Positions 26,892 to 37,594 are shown, counted from the stretch's first letter. The stretch: 64,000 nt of DNA from Cellulophaga sp. HaHaR_3_176 (GCF_019021925.1 NZ_CP058990.1:3560001-3624000), one strand, 5' to 3'. Program-made: numbers and translations. Notes: generated by a model not told the origin, from the letters alone.

Positions 26892-27908
26892 TTATGAGTT
26901 CTCTTCATTTAACTCTTTCATTATTTCCGAAAACAGTTTATATGATTTGATGCGATCTTGTGCGTCATAAATATTTGTAACAGCAATTAATTCGTCAATT
27001 TTAGTTTTGTCAATAAATTCAGAAATTTGCTTTTTCACTGTTTCTTTACTTCCAATGAAAGAATATTTAAGCATTTGATGTACCGAAGGGTGCTTTACCA
27101 TTTCTCTTAATTCGGGTGTCATTTCGGTAGGTTCTTGCATGTAATCTCTTTTGCCAGTAAGTAACCCAATAATTATTTTGTATAAAGAAGTTGAAATTTT
27201 TTCAGCCTCTTCATCAGTATCGGCTATAATTATATTTACACCAGCCATGGTATAGGGTTTTTGTAAATATTCAGAAGGTGTAAACTCTTCATGATATATT
27301 TTTAGAGCATCAAAAAGTTTTGCTGTAGCAAAATGACTAGCGAAAGCATAAGGAAGTCCCTTTTTGGAAGATAAATAAGCACTATCCGTACTAGATCCTA
27401 AAATATATAAAGGTACATCTACGCCTTCAGCAATTGTAGCTCGAACATTAGAACTCACATTGTTTAAAGAAAAATATTTTTGTATTTCTCCTACTTCTTC
27501 AGGAAAAGTAAAAGCAGCTTCTCTGTGGTCAGATCTTATAGCCTTTGCTGTTTCTTGATCAGTACCTGGCGCTCTACCTAAACCTAAATCAATTCTGTTT
27601 GGGTATAAACTGCCTAATGTTCCAAATTGCTCCGCAATAATAAGGGGTGAGTGGTTTGGTAACATAATACCACCAGAACCTACTCTAATAGTGCTCGTAC
27701 CTTCTGCAACGTAGCCAATTAATACAGATGTTGCTGAGCTAGCTATGTAGTCAGAATTATGGTGCTCTGCTAACCAAAAACGAGTATAGCCAAACTCTTC
27801 TGCTTTTTGAGCTAATTTTAATGTGTTTTTAAATGTTTCGGTTAAAGAATTGCCTTTAGATACTATGGCAAGGTCTAAAACGGAGTATAGTATATTTTTT
27901 GAAGACAT
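26892..27908 (-). CDS. LLM-class flavin-dependent oxidoreductase
   Basis: 338 residues, a bacterial luciferase-like TIM-barrel monooxygenase of the YhbW/MsnO8-like group. Diagnostic segments are [58 protein letters not shown] (split here by function: substrate/flavin pocket and the [11 protein letters not shown] signature) and the C-terminal [10 protein letters not shown]. Substrate unknown; such enzymes use FMNH2 and O2. Single gene. Confidence 0.88.
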   Translation of the reverse strand: MSSKNILYSVLDLAIVSKGNSLTETFKNTLKLAQKAEEFGYTRFWLAEHHNSDYIASSATSVLIGYVAEGTSTIRVGSGGIMLPNHSPLIIAEQFGTLGSLYPNRIDLGLGRAPGTDQETAKAIRSDHREAAFTFPEEVGEIQKYFSLNNVSSNVRATIAEGVDVPLYILGSSTDSAYLSSKKGLPYAFASHFATAKLFDALKIYHEEFTPSEYLQKPYTMAGVNIIIADTDEEAEKISTSLYKIIIGLLTGKRDYMQEPTEMTPELREMVKHPSVHQMLKYSFIGSKETVKKQISEFIDKTKIDELIAVTNIYDAQDRIKSYKLFSEIMKELNEENS

Positions 27909-28103
27909 ATGTTTTATGTTTTAATGTAAAGTTTATTTTAAAATAGATTTTCTAAGGTAATTTCTACATTTTTTTCGGTAAGTATTAGTCGTAAAGCTTC
28001 CGTAATTATTACAAATGATAAAACACATGTTTTTCTAATTAACGTATTTTCTAAAAAAGAAAAACTCTTATCTTTAAGCGTAATTAGAAAATATTTTAAA
28101 ATT

Positions 28104-30191
28104 ATGACAAAAGCGCTTTACGTTGCAGCTTTAGAATCTCATAGCGGAAAATCATTACTTGTATTAGGTTTGATGCAGCTCTTACTCGGTAAAATGGCAA
28201 AAGTAGGGTATTTTAGGCCTGTAATTGGAGATTTAAAAAAAGGAGAAGTTGATAATCATATTAATACAGTAATTTCTCATTTCGATTTAGATATAGCTGT
28301 TGAAGATGCCTACGCGCTTACTCAAAGTCAAGTCGTTGATATGTTCAACGATGGCAGAAAAGGTGATATTTTAGATAAAATTATATCTAAATACAAAAAG
28401 CTAGAAGAGCAGTTTGATTTTATTCTGGTTGAGGGTAGCGATTTCACGAGTGATGGTAGTGTTATAGAATTTGATTTAAATTTAGATATTGCAAAAAATT
28501 TAGGTATTCCTGTTATTTTAATTGATAATGCTAGAGGTAAAAGTTTAGAAGAATTTTTTGGTAATTTAGAATCTGCTGTTAATACTTATATCCAAAAAGG
28601 TATTGAACTTTTAGGGGTTGTAGCGAACAAGTTACGACCTGAAAACATGGATTTTGTCAATAAAAGACTTAAAAAAGAACTTAAAGATAAAACAGTAATT
28701 TTTACAGTACCTAGAGTTAAAAATCTTTCACACCCTACAATCAAAGAAATCGTAGAGCACCTTAATGGCGAAGTTCTTTTTGGTGGCGAAAGTTTAAATA
28801 ACCAGACGGGGAGTTTTGGTGTAGGTGCAATGCAACTGCATAATTATTTAAAACATCTGCGTGATAATAGTTTGGTAATTACACCTGGTGATCGTTCTGA
28901 TATTATTCTTGGTGCTTTACAAGCAAATTTATCTGATAATTACCCTACGATTTCGGGTATCGTATTAACAGGTGGCATTCTCCCAGAACCTTCTATTTTA
29001 AAATTGTTAGAAGGCTTTGAAACACATGTTCCAATAATATCTGTAAAACAAGGTACTTTTGATACTACCAATGCTGTTGGGAATATAAAATCTAAGATTT
29101 ATGCAGAAAGCAAACAGAAAATAGCAACCTCAATAGCACTTTTTAATACCCATATAGATGGTGAATTGCTACTCGAGCGTTTAGAAACTTTTGAACCAAA
29201 GAGTACTACACCAAGAATGTTTCAATATAATTTAGTGCAACGTGCTAAAACAGTTAAAAAACATATTGTACTACCTGAAGGTGAAGATGCTCGGATTATT
29301 GAGGCAGCTAGTGAGTTAAGTGAGTTGGGTATTGTTGATATTACTCTTTTAGGTAATCAAGAACAAATAGAGAAGAAGGCTATGCAATTAGGTTTCGATA
29401 TTTCTCATCTAAACATTCTAGACCCAGCTACTGCACCTAATTTTGAAAGATATGCTGCGACCTTTTGTGAACTAAGAAAACATAAGGGAGTTAATATGGA
29501 TGTTGCCAGAGATACAATGCTTGACGTTTCCTATTTCGGAACCATGATGGTGTATAAAGGAGATGCAGACGGGATGGTTTCAGGAGCAGTACATACAACC
29601 CAGCATACTATACGCCCAGCATTACAATTTGTAAAAACCAAACCAGGTATTGGTGTTGTGTCTTCTGTATTTTTTATGTGTTTAGAAAATCGTGTTTCGG
29701 TTTTTGGAGACTGTGCTATTAACCCGAACCCTACAGCGGAACAATTAGCCGAAATTGCCATTTCATCTGCAGCTTCAGCAGAAGCTTTTGGTATAAAAGC
29801 TAAAATAGCGATGTTGTCATACTCTTCAGGTAGTTCAGGTAAGGGTGATGATGTTGATAAGGTTAGAAAAGCAACTGAAATTGTAAAAAACACACACCCT
29901 CATTTGCAAATAGAAGGTCCTATTCAGTATGATGCAGCAGTGGACCCGTTAGTTGGTAAAAGTAAACTGCCAGACTCAGAAGTTGCAGGTCAAGCATCTG
30001 TTTTGATTTTTCCAGATTTAAATACAGGCAATAATACTTATAAGGCGGTGCAAAGAGAAACTGGAGCATTAGCAATTGGTCCAATGTTGCAAGGTTTAAA
30101 TAAGCCTGTGAATGATTTAAGTAGAGGTTGTACCGTTGAAGATGTTTTTAATACCGTAGTAGTAACAGCTATACAAGCACAAGAAAGTTAA
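28104..30191 (+). CDS. pta: Phosphate acetyltransferase
   Basis: Interconverts acetyl-CoA and acetyl phosphate. 695 residues, the long class II form: an N-terminal P-loop-like/DRTGG regulatory half (1-360; ALESHSGKSLLVLGLMQ) and the C-terminal catalytic PTA domain (about 375-695; RTKHIVLPEGED-type start, DGMVSGAVHTT, MLSYSSGSSGKG, GPIQYDAA). Acetate kinase follows 5 nt later, forming the standard overflow/acetate pathway operon. TATCTTTA at 28069-28076 is a possible -7 box. Confidence 0.95.
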   Translation: MTKALYVAALESHSGKSLLVLGLMQLLLGKMAKVGYFRPVIGDLKKGEVDNHINTVISHFDLDIAVEDAYALTQSQVVDMFNDGRKGDILDKIISKYKKLEEQFDFILVEGSDFTSDGSVIEFDLNLDIAKNLGIPVILIDNARGKSLEEFFGNLESAVNTYIQKGIELLGVVANKLRPENMDFVNKRLKKELKDKTVIFTVPRVKNLSHPTIKEIVEHLNGEVLFGGESLNNQTGSFGVGAMQLHNYLKHLRDNSLVITPGDRSDIILGALQANLSDNYPTISGIVLTGGILPEPSILKLLEGFETHVPIISVKQGTFDTTNAVGNIKSKIYAESKQKIATSIALFNTHIDGELLLERLETFEPKSTTPRMFQYNLVQRAKTVKKHIVLPEGEDARIIEAASELSELGIVDITLLGNQEQIEKKAMQLGFDISHLNILDPATAPNFERYAATFCELRKHKGVNMDVARDTMLDVSYFGTMMVYKGDADGMVSGAVHTTQHTIRPALQFVKTKPGIGVVSSVFFMCLENRVSVFGDCAINPNPTAEQLAEIAISSAASAEAFGIKAKIAMLSYSSGSSGKGDDVDKVRKATEIVKNTHPHLQIEGPIQYDAAVDPLVGKSKLPDSEVAGQASVLIFPDLNTGNNTYKAVQRETGALAIGPMLQGLNKPVNDLSRGCTVEDVFNTVVVTAIQAQES

Positions 30192-30196
30192 TAATT

Positions 30197-31375
30197 ATGC
30201 AGATTTTGATTATCAATTCAGGGAGTTCTTCTATCAAATTTCAGGTGATTAAAATGCCTTCTGAAGAAATTATATGTAAAGGTTTGGTGGAACGAATAGG
30301 TCTTTTAGATGGTCTTTTACATTATGAAGCTAAGGGGCAGTCTCATAGTCAGGTAATGAATCTAAAAGATCATAATCAAGGTTTATTGGCCATTACTGAT
30401 ATGTTATTGCATGATGATTTAGGTGTTTTAAAACATGCAGATGACATTAATATCGTAGCTCATCGTGTAGTACATGGTGGAAGTAAGTTTGATCAACCAA
30501 CTAAAATTAATGATTTCGTTTTAGCAGAAATTGAACGCTTATCATCATTAGCACCATTGCATAACCCTGCAAATGCAACAGGAATTAAAGTCGCAATTGA
30601 AATTTTTAAAAAAGCAGGTCAGGTTGCAATTTTTGATACTGCGTATCATCAAACAATTCCTGAAAAAGCATATCGTTATGCTATTCCTAAACAACTTTCA
30701 GATGAAAATAATATACGAGTATATGGTTTTCATGGTACGAGTCACAAATATGTATCTGAACAGGCTGCAAATTATGTAAACAAAACAGCGGATAAAATAA
30801 TAAGTATTCATTTAGGTAACGGGTGTAGTATTACTGCAATAAAAGAGGGTAAGAGTATAGATCATTCTCTTGGTTTTAGCCCAACAAACGGACTTATTAT
30901 GGGTACTCGAAGCGGAGATATTGATCATTCTATAGTCTTTTACTTAATGGATAGTTTAGGTATGTCATCTAGTGATGTAAATAAATTACTGCAAAAACAA
31001 AGTGGTCTTTTAGGACTTACAGGGTATTCGGATTTGCGAGAAATACAGAATGGAGCAAAAGAAGGAAATGAAGACTGTAAGTTGGCATTGGTTATGACAG
31101 CATATCGTATTAAAAAATTTATTGGTAGTTATATTGCTACACTTAATGGTGTAGATGTTATTTTATTTACGGGTGGTATTGGCGAAAATTCAAGTTTGTT
31201 AAGAGCTATGGTTTGTGAAAAGATGGAAGCCTTAGGTATTTATATTGATAGCAATAAAAATGCTAAAAGAAGTTCGGGTATTTTAGAAATTCAGAAAGAT
31301 GCTGCTGCCGTTAAAATACTTGTTGTGCCAACTAATGAAGAGCTAGAAATAGCTAAGCAAACTTATGCTTTGTGA
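30197..31375 (+). CDS. ackA: Acetate kinase
   Basis: Makes acetate and ATP from acetyl phosphate. 392 residues. Signatures present: INSGSSSIKFQ near the N-terminus, VAHRVVHGG, FDTAYHQTIP, SIHLGNGCSI, GLIMGTRSGDID and FTGGIGENS. Second gene of the pta-ackA operon. No obvious strong terminator directly follows; a 14-bp palindrome lies 16 nt downstream. Confidence 0.96.
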   Translation: MQILIINSGSSSIKFQVIKMPSEEIICKGLVERIGLLDGLLHYEAKGQSHSQVMNLKDHNQGLLAITDMLLHDDLGVLKHADDINIVAHRVVHGGSKFDQPTKINDFVLAEIERLSSLAPLHNPANATGIKVAIEIFKKAGQVAIFDTAYHQTIPEKAYRYAIPKQLSDENNIRVYGFHGTSHKYVSEQAANYVNKTADKIISIHLGNGCSITAIKEGKSIDHSLGFSPTNGLIMGTRSGDIDHSIVFYLMDSLGMSSSDVNKLLQKQSGLLGLTGYSDLREIQNGAKEGNEDCKLALVMTAYRIKKFIGSYIATLNGVDVILFTGGIGENSSLLRAMVCEKMEALGIYIDSNKNAKRSSGILEIQKDAAAVKILVVPTNEELEIAKQTYAL

Positions 31376-31390
31376 GCAATTACAAACGAC

Positions 31391-31404
31391 TACAAACGTT
31401 TGTA
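31391..31404. repeat. Perfect 14-bp palindrome between ackA and ssb
   Basis: TACAAACGTTTGTA, preceded by a direct repeat of TACAAACG at 31381-31388. It could be a protein-binding site in the ssb upstream region or part of a weak hairpin. A TAAGTTTG at 31451-31458 fits a -7 box for ssb. Confidence 0.4.
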
Positions 31405-31538
31405 AGCGAAAGTAACTATTTCCAAACCGAATATATTTTAGGTGTCGTTATAAGTTTGCAGTGTCGAAACAATAGTGTTCCGATAGTCTTAACTGTTTAA
31501 ACTTTCCTGAATAACATCAGGATACTAAAATTAAAATT

Positions 31539-31871
31539 ATGAACGCACTTAAAAATTCAGTACAGTTAATTGGTAACTTAGGTAATGACCCAGAAATTGT
31601 AAACTTAGAAAGCGGAATGAAACTCGCAAAATTCACAATCGCTACAAGTGATTCGTATAAAAATGCGAAAGGAGAAAAAGTAGAAGATACCCAGTGGCAT
31701 AATATAGTAGCTTGGGGTAAAACGGCAGAAATTGTAGAAAACTATTTAACAAAAGGAAAGCAAGTGGCTGTAGAAGGGAAACTTACACATCGATCTTATG
31801 AAAATAAAGAAGGTGAGAAACGTTATATTACAGAAATAAAATGCAATGAAGTTCTTATGTTAGGAAAGTAG
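31539..31871 (+). CDS. ssb: Short single-stranded DNA-binding protein
   Basis: 110 residues comprising one OB fold: LKNSVQLIGNLGNDPEIV, the middle DTQWHNIVAWGKTAEIVENY, and the KGKQVAVEGKLTHRSYENKEG strand. It ends right after the OB fold (NEVLMLGK) and lacks the disordered linker and acidic DDDIPF-type tip that recruits repair proteins in standard SSB. It may therefore be a second, specialised SSB. Single gene with a strong terminator. Confidence 0.9.
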   Translation: MNALKNSVQLIGNLGNDPEIVNLESGMKLAKFTIATSDSYKNAKGEKVEDTQWHNIVAWGKTAEIVENYLTKGKQVAVEGKLTHRSYENKEGEKRYITEIKCNEVLMLGK

Positions 31872-31895
31872 TTTTAAACGAAAGTTTTTAAAAAT

Positions 31896-31927
31896 AAAAA
31901 AGGGTAGACATTTGTCTACCCTTTTTT
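31896..31927. terminator. Bidirectional terminator between ssb and trxA
   Basis: AAAAAAGGGTAGACA and TGTCTACCCTTTTTT, 15-bp stem with a 2-nt centre. Confidence 0.85.
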
Positions 31928-31947
31928 ATATATAATATAAGTTTCAA

Positions 31948-32265
31948 TTACATTGCAGCGTCAATTGCATCTGTATAAACTTTCTTAGGAGAAACTCCTA
32001 CTTGTCTACTTACAATTTCACCACCTTTAAATACCAATACAGTAGGTATGTTACGTACACCGTATTTAGCAGCAAATTCTTGATTTGCATCAACATCTAC
32101 TTTACCAACTACTGCTTTACCATCGTATTCTGTACTTACTTCGTCAATGATTGGTCCAACCATTCTACATGGTCCACACCATGCTGCCCAAAAATCAACT
32201 ACTACTGGTTTATCACTTTTTAAGACTACTTCGTCAAAAGTTGCGTCTGTTATCTCTAATGCCAT
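31948..32265 (-). CDS. trxA: Thioredoxin
   Basis: 105 residues, standard thioredoxin. The redox site is DFWAAWCGPCRMVGP (Cys32/Cys35 region), with the cis-Pro in RNIPTVLVFKGG. Cytoplasmic dithiol reductant. Minus-strand TAAATTTG (complement of 32291-32298) is a good -7 box 26 nt before the start. It lies downstream of dnaE on the same strand, with a separate promoter likely. Confidence 0.95.
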   Translation of the reverse strand: MALEITDATFDEVVLKSDKPVVVDFWAAWCGPCRMVGPIIDEVSTEYDGKAVVGKVDVDANQEFAAKYGVRNIPTVLVFKGGEIVSRQVGVSPKKVYTDAIDAAM

Positions 32266-32367
32266 ATCGTTTTGTTTTAAAATAATTATACAAATTTAGT
32301 CAAATAATATACTTATTCCTTACTAACGTTTTATTCGTTTTGACTATTGCCCTATAAGTAAAATTTA

Positions 32368-35300
32368 TTAATTGAGCTTGAAAAGAACATTTTGCTCTTC
32401 AAGTTGTTTTAAAAGTTCACTGCTTATTTGCACTTTTTGCTTTCGACTTACTAAATTTACTTTTATAGATTCTTCCATTTCATAAACTACAAAATTCAGC
32501 GTATGGTCTCCAATATAAGAGCCTAAAGTGCTTTTGAGAGATATGATGTTTTCTTCTTTTAAAGTGTCAATATTTAAATTAATGGTTAGTTTTTTAGCAT
32601 AGGTTTCCATAACTTCTTGCAGAAGCATAAAGCTATTAAATTGCATTCTAGGATCTCCTTTTTTTCCTGTATCTCTATTTACCCAACCTTCTTTTACAAA
32701 TATTTTAACATAGGCAAAGCTATTGATCATTAAAAAGTGGCGGAATTTTAAATATTCTTCACCAAAAATTCGAAATTCGAAAGAGTCAGTGTAATCTTCC
32801 ATCGTAAACATAGCCCAGCCTTTTCCATTTTTAGAAATACGGTGCTGTACATCAGTTATTACGCCAGCAAAAGATAACTCTCTGTTTACAACACGTTCTA
32901 GATCATTTAAATCGGATAGGCTTGCGTTGCAAAATGATTTTATTTCTGCATTAAAATCATCTAATGGGTGACCAGAAATATAAATACCTACAACTTCTTT
33001 TTCACGACGTAGTTTTTCCATAGTTCCCCATTCTTCACAAGGAGGAACAACAGGTTCTGGTATTTGTACATCACTAGCATCACCAAATAAACTTACTTGG
33101 CTAGAGTTTTCGTTCTCTTGAAATTTAGATCCATATTTTACAGCTTTTTCTAAAAATGTAATACCATCTCCTTCGTCAACAAAATATTGTGCCCTGTGCG
33201 TATCTCCAAAAGAATCAAATCCGCCAGCAACAGCTAAGTTTTCAAACGCTTTTTTGTTGGCAGCTCTTAAATCAATTCGTTTTGATAAATCGAAAACAGA
33301 TTTAAAAGGACCTTTCTCTTTTCTATTCTCAACAATAGTTTCTACAGCACCACGTCCAACACCTTTTACGGCTCCCATACCAAAACGTACAGCTCCTGCA
33401 TCATTTACCGCAAATTTGTAGTACGATTCATTTACATCTGGCCCTAAAACATCTAACCCCATGCGTTTACATTCTTCCATAAAGAAGGTAACCTGCTTAA
33501 TATCGTTCATATTATTCGATAATACAGCAGCCATGTATTCGGCAGGGTAGTGTGCCTTACAATAGGCAGTTTGGTATGCAATCCAGGCATAACAAGTAGA
33601 GTGAGATTTGTTGAAGGCATATGCTGCGAAAGCTTCCCAATCTTTCCAAATTTTTTCTAATTTATCAACAGCATGCCCTTTTGCAGAAGCTTGCTCAATA
33701 AATTTAGGCTTCATTTTATCAAGAACATATTTCTGTTTTTTACCCATTGCTTTACGTAAAACATCGGCTTCACCTTTGGTGAAATCTGCTAGTTTTTGTG
33801 ATAGCAACATCACTTGCTCTTGGTATACTGTAATACCGTAGGTTTCTGCTAAGTATTCTTCATTAGCATCAAGGTCATAAATAATTTCTTCAGTACCGTG
33901 CTTACGAGCAATAAAACTTGGTATATATTCCATCGGGCCAGGTCGGTACAAGGCATTCATGGCAATTAAATCGGCGAAAACAGTAGGTTTTAAGGCTCTC
34001 ATGTGTTTTTGCATTCCAGGAGATTCATATTGGAAAACCCCTATTGTTTCACCACGTTGGAAAAGCTCATATGTTTTTACATCGTCTAGCGGGAAGTTTT
34101 CTGGATCTAACTCGACACCATGTTTTGCTTTTACAATTTTTACGGTATCCTTAATTAGGGTTAATGTTTTTAACCCCAAGAAATCCATTTTTAGTAAGCC
34201 TGCATCTTCCACGACCGAGTTGTCAAACTGGGTGCAATACATTTCAGAATCTTTTGCTAATGCAACGGGTACGAATTTTGTAATATCATCAGGTGTAATA
34301 ATTACCCCACAAGCGTGAATACCCGTATTACGAACTGAACCTTCTAGTATATAAGCCTGGTTTAAGGTTTCAGATTCGAGGTTATTGCCTTGAGAAATAG
34401 CAATAAGTTCGTTTATCTTAAGAAGCTCTTCGCTATTAAATTTACTTTTTAGCGTTTTTTCATCAATTCCGATTATTTTTTTTAATTTAGACATATTCGG
34501 AATCAACTTTGCCATTCTATCAGCATCACCTAATGGTAAGTCTAATGCACGAGCTGTATCTCTAATCGATGATTTTGCAGCCATGGTACCATAAGTGATA
34601 ATTTGAGCCACTTGGTTGGAGCCATATTTATCAATTACATAATCCATTACGCGACCACGCCCTTCATCATCAAAATCAATATCAATATCGGGCATACTTA
34701 CACGATCCGGATTTAGGAAACGCTCAAAAAGTAAATCGTACTTAATAGGGTCTAAATTGGTAATCCATAAACAATACGCAACAGCAGAACCTGCTGCTGA
34801 TCCACGGCCAGGACCAACCGATACATCCATCTTTCGAGCGGCACGGATAAAATCTTCAACAATTAAGAAGTAACCAGGATACCCTGTTTTTTCAATTACT
34901 TGTAGCTCAAAATCTAATCGTTCATCAATTGAAGGAGTAATTTCTCCGTATCTTATTTTAGCGCCTTCGTATGTAATATGTCGTAAAAACTTATTCTCAC
35001 CGCGTTTACCACCATCTAATTTGTCTTCAGCGAACTGAAATTCTTCGGGGATATCGAAGGCGGGTAATAATACATCACGCGCAAGTGTAAAGGTGTCTAC
35101 TTTATCGACAACTTCTTGAATGTTAATAATGGCATCAGGAATATCTTTAAAAAGCTCCTTCATTTCATCTGAAGATTTAAAGTAATATTCTTGATTAGGT
35201 AAACCATATCGGTATCCGCGACCACGACCAATTGGTGTAGCTTGCTTTTCACCATCTTTTACACACAATAGAATGTCGTGTGCATGCGCATTTTCTTTTT

Positions 35301-36804
35301 CTGCGTAATATGTATTATTGGTAGCTACCAATTTTACATCATGTTTTTTTGCAAACTGAATTAAAACTTGATTTACACGGTCTTCATCTTCTTGACCATG
35401 ACGCATAATTTCAATATACAAATCATCGCCAAAAGTTTCTTTCCACCACAACAATGCTTCTTCAGCTTGGTTTTCACCAACATTTAATACTTTACTAGGT
35501 ACTTCACCATAAAGGTTACCTGTAAGTACAATAATATCTTCTTTATATTGCTCTACTACTTTTTTGTCAATACGTGGCACATAATACTTACCACTAACAA
35601 AAGCGATAGATGACATTTTCGCTAAATTTAAATACCCTTGCTTGTTTTTGGCAAGCATTACAATTTGGTATCCGTTATCTTTTTGAGATTTATTGGTATG
35701 GTCTTCACAAACTTGAAACTCACAACCAATAATAGGTGTAATTTCTATTTCAGGTTCGGGTAATTCGTCTAAAGCTTCTTCGCCTTCGGCTAAAGTTCCA
35801 TTTTTCGTAGCTTCAAATCTTTTTAATTTTTCTTCATTTCTATCAACAACACCTTTGTTGTGATTTAGAACTCCATTTACGAAATGGAAAGCCCCCATCA
35901 TATTTGCATGATCCGTCATTGCAACTGCTGGCATTTTAGCTTTTGCAGCTGCGGCAATTAAATTAGGAACACTAATGGTAGATTGTAGAATGGAAAACTG
36001 AGTATGGTTATGTAAGTGAGAAAAACTAGCGGTTTCTAAAGTTGCTAAATTTTCTTTTATTTCTTCTTTTGATATTGCACCTGTATCTTTTTTCCATAGT
36101 GCATCTGCAATTTTTTTAGATGCCTTTTTTAAGTTGATGTGCTTTAAACCGATTAGTTTAATTTCTTGAGGGTTAACCTCGGAGAAATTTTTAAAATAAT
36201 CAGGTTGTACGTCTAACTTCTCAATAGTATATTGTTGCTTACGAATAAGCTCTAAAAAACAACGGGTAGTTGCTTCAACATCGGCAGTTGCGTTGTGTGC
36301 TTCACCAAAAGGCTCTCCGAATAAAAACTGATGTAACTCGGTAAGTGTAGGTAATTTAAATTTACCACCACGCCCACCAGGTATCTGGCAAAGTTGAGCA
36401 GTGTGTTCAGTACAGGTATCTAAAACCGGTAATTCTTGCAGTGGGTTTTTGACATTTTCTCTGTGATATTCTGCACCCATAATGTTGAGGTCAAAACCAA
36501 CATTTTGCCCAACAATAAATTTTGTTTTAGACATAGCAATGTTAAATTTCTCTAACACCTCAGCTAAAGGAACACCTTGTTGTTCTGCTAATTCAGTTGA
36601 TATGCCATGAATTTGTTCTGCATCATAAGGTATGTTAAAGCCTTCTGGTTTAACCAAATAATCTTGATGTTCTATAAGGTTTCCCATCTCGTCATGCAAT
36701 TGCCAAGCAATCTGTATACAACGAGGCCAGTTGTCCGTATCTGTATGTGGGGCATTCCAGCGTTTAGGTAATCCAGTAGTTTCTGTATCGAAAATTAGGT
36801 ACAT
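32368..36804 (-). CDS. dnaE: DNA polymerase III alpha subunit with fused proofreading exonuclease
   Basis: Replicative polymerase, 1478 residues. The first 200 residues are a DnaQ-type 3'-5' exonuclease (FDTETTGLP with Asp6/Glu8, and HNATADVEAT near 180), fused to DnaE: PHP domain (SHLHNHTQFSILQS from about 262), polymerase palm with the catalytic PDIDIDFDDEGRGRVMDYV, fingers and helix-hairpin-helix region, OB domain (LSFAGVITDVQHRISKNG) and C-terminal domain. The N-terminal exonuclease fusion is typical of Flavobacteriia. Minus-strand TAATTTTG (complement of 36846-36853) is a likely -7 box. Diverges from rpsP. Confidence 0.95.
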   Translation of the reverse strand: MYLIFDTETTGLPKRWNAPHTDTDNWPRCIQIAWQLHDEMGNLIEHQDYLVKPEGFNIPYDAEQIHGISTELAEQQGVPLAEVLEKFNIAMSKTKFIVGQNVGFDLNIMGAEYHRENVKNPLQELPVLDTCTEHTAQLCQIPGGRGGKFKLPTLTELHQFLFGEPFGEAHNATADVEATTRCFLELIRKQQYTIEKLDVQPDYFKNFSEVNPQEIKLIGLKHINLKKASKKIADALWKKDTGAISKEEIKENLATLETASFSHLHNHTQFSILQSTISVPNLIAAAAKAKMPAVAMTDHANMMGAFHFVNGVLNHNKGVVDRNEEKLKRFEATKNGTLAEGEEALDELPEPEIEITPIIGCEFQVCEDHTNKSQKDNGYQIVMLAKNKQGYLNLAKMSSIAFVSGKYYVPRIDKKVVEQYKEDIIVLTGNLYGEVPSKVLNVGENQAEEALLWWKETFGDDLYIEIMRHGQEDEDRVNQVLIQFAKKHDVKLVATNNTYYAEKENAHAHDILLCVKDGEKQATPIGRGRGYRYGLPNQEYYFKSSDEMKELFKDIPDAIINIQEVVDKVDTFTLARDVLLPAFDIPEEFQFAEDKLDGGKRGENKFLRHITYEGAKIRYGEITPSIDERLDFELQVIEKTGYPGYFLIVEDFIRAARKMDVSVGPGRGSAAGSAVAYCLWITNLDPIKYDLLFERFLNPDRVSMPDIDIDFDDEGRGRVMDYVIDKYGSNQVAQIITYGTMAAKSSIRDTARALDLPLGDADRMAKLIPNMSKLKKIIGIDEKTLKSKFNSEELLKINELIAISQGNNLESETLNQAYILEGSVRNTGIHACGVIITPDDITKFVPVALAKDSEMYCTQFDNSVVEDAGLLKMDFLGLKTLTLIKDTVKIVKAKHGVELDPENFPLDDVKTYELFQRGETIGVFQYESPGMQKHMRALKPTVFADLIAMNALYRPGPMEYIPSFIARKHGTEEIIYDLDANEEYLAETYGITVYQEQVMLLSQKLADFTKGEADVLRKAMGKKQKYVLDKMKPKFIEQASAKGHAVDKLEKIWKDWEAFAAYAFNKSHSTCYAWIAYQTAYCKAHYPAEYMAAVLSNNMNDIKQVTFFMEECKRMGLDVLGPDVNESYYKFAVNDAGAVRFGMGAVKGVGRGAVETIVENRKEKGPFKSVFDLSKRIDLRAANKKAFENLAVAGGFDSFGDTHRAQYFVDEGDGITFLEKAVKYGSKFQENENSSQVSLFGDASDVQIPEPVVPPCEEWGTMEKLRREKEVVGIYISGHPLDDFNAEIKSFCNASLSDLNDLERVVNRELSFAGVITDVQHRISKNGKGWAMFTMEDYTDSFEFRIFGEEYLKFRHFLMINSFAYVKIFVKEGWVNRDTGKKGDPRMQFNSFMLLQEVMETYAKKLTINLNIDTLKEENIISLKSTLGSYIGDHTLNFVVYEMEESIKVNLVSRKQKVQISSELLKQLEEQNVLFKLN

Positions 36805-36928
36805 AATGGGTGTTTTTCTATCAAAAAAAGTAGCTTATAAAAGTACAAAATTAGGGTGTTTTATTGGGTGTGATTTCTTAGTAGTTATTAACTTTAACTC
36901 TAATGCCTTAATTATCACATAAAATGTG

Positions 36929-36958
36929 TTGTATTTTTATTGAAAAGATATATATTTG
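36929..36958 (+). promoter_or_regulatory. rpsP-rimM promoter, Bacteroidota type
   Basis: TTG at 36929-36931, 19-nt spacer, TATATTTG at 36951-36958. This matches the -33/-7 consensus of the Bacteroidota primary sigma factor. It gives an rpsP leader of about 65 nt. Confidence 0.8.
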
Positions 36959-37029
36959 CACCCGCTTATACGTAAGCAAATAAAAAGAATTAATAATCAA
37001 GGGTCGGGCACCCTACAAATTAATGTGAT

Positions 37030-37578
37030 ATGCCAGTAAAAATTAGATTACAAAGACACGGTAAAAAAGGAAAACCATTTTATTGGATAGTTGCAGCAGA
37101 TGCAAGATCAAAAAGAGATGGTAAATTCTTAGAAAAATTAGGTATCTACAATCCTAATTCTAACCCTGCAATTATCGAATTAAAAATTGATAAAGCTGTT
37201 ACATGGTTACAGAATGGTGCACAACCAACTGAAACTGCTAAGCGTATTTTATCATATAAAGGTGTTTTATTAAAGCATCACTTATTAGGTGGTCTTCGTA
37301 AAGGAGCTTTAACTGAAGAGCAAGTAGAAGAAAAATTCAATGCTTGGTTAGAAGAAAAAGGAAAAATTGTTGGTACTAAATTAGAAGGTTTAGACAAAGT
37401 TAAAGCAGAAGCTAAAGCTAAAGCTTTAGATGCTGAAAAAGCTGTAAACGAAAAACGTGCTGCTGAAGCTGCTGCTGCTGCATTACCTGAAGAGGTAGTT
37501 GCCGAAGCTGAAGCTACAACAGAAGAAGCTGCGCCTGCTGAAGAGGCTCCAGCTGCTGATGCTGAAACAAAAGAATAA
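37030..37578 (+). CDS. rpsP: 30S ribosomal protein S16 with long Ala/Glu tail
   Basis: S16 of the small ribosomal subunit. The conserved core (residues 1-80, VKIRLQRHGKKGKPFYWIVA) is followed by about 100 extra residues, helical then Ala/Glu/Pro rich (ending EEAPAADAETKE). Standard S16 is 80-90 residues; the extension is usual for Flavobacteriaceae. Its function is not known. rimM follows 16 nt later. Confidence 0.96.
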   Translation: MPVKIRLQRHGKKGKPFYWIVAADARSKRDGKFLEKLGIYNPNSNPAIIELKIDKAVTWLQNGAQPTETAKRILSYKGVLLKHHLLGGLRKGALTEEQVEEKFNAWLEEKGKIVGTKLEGLDKVKAEAKAKALDAEKAVNEKRAAEAAAAALPEEVVAEAEATTEEAAPAEEAPAADAETKE

Positions 37579-37594
37579 TTATATTTAAAACGAT

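Noticed and set aside
33608..34318. Plus-strand open frames inside dnaE
   Set aside because: They are complementary-strand shadows of a highly conserved polymerase gene; the products resemble nothing.
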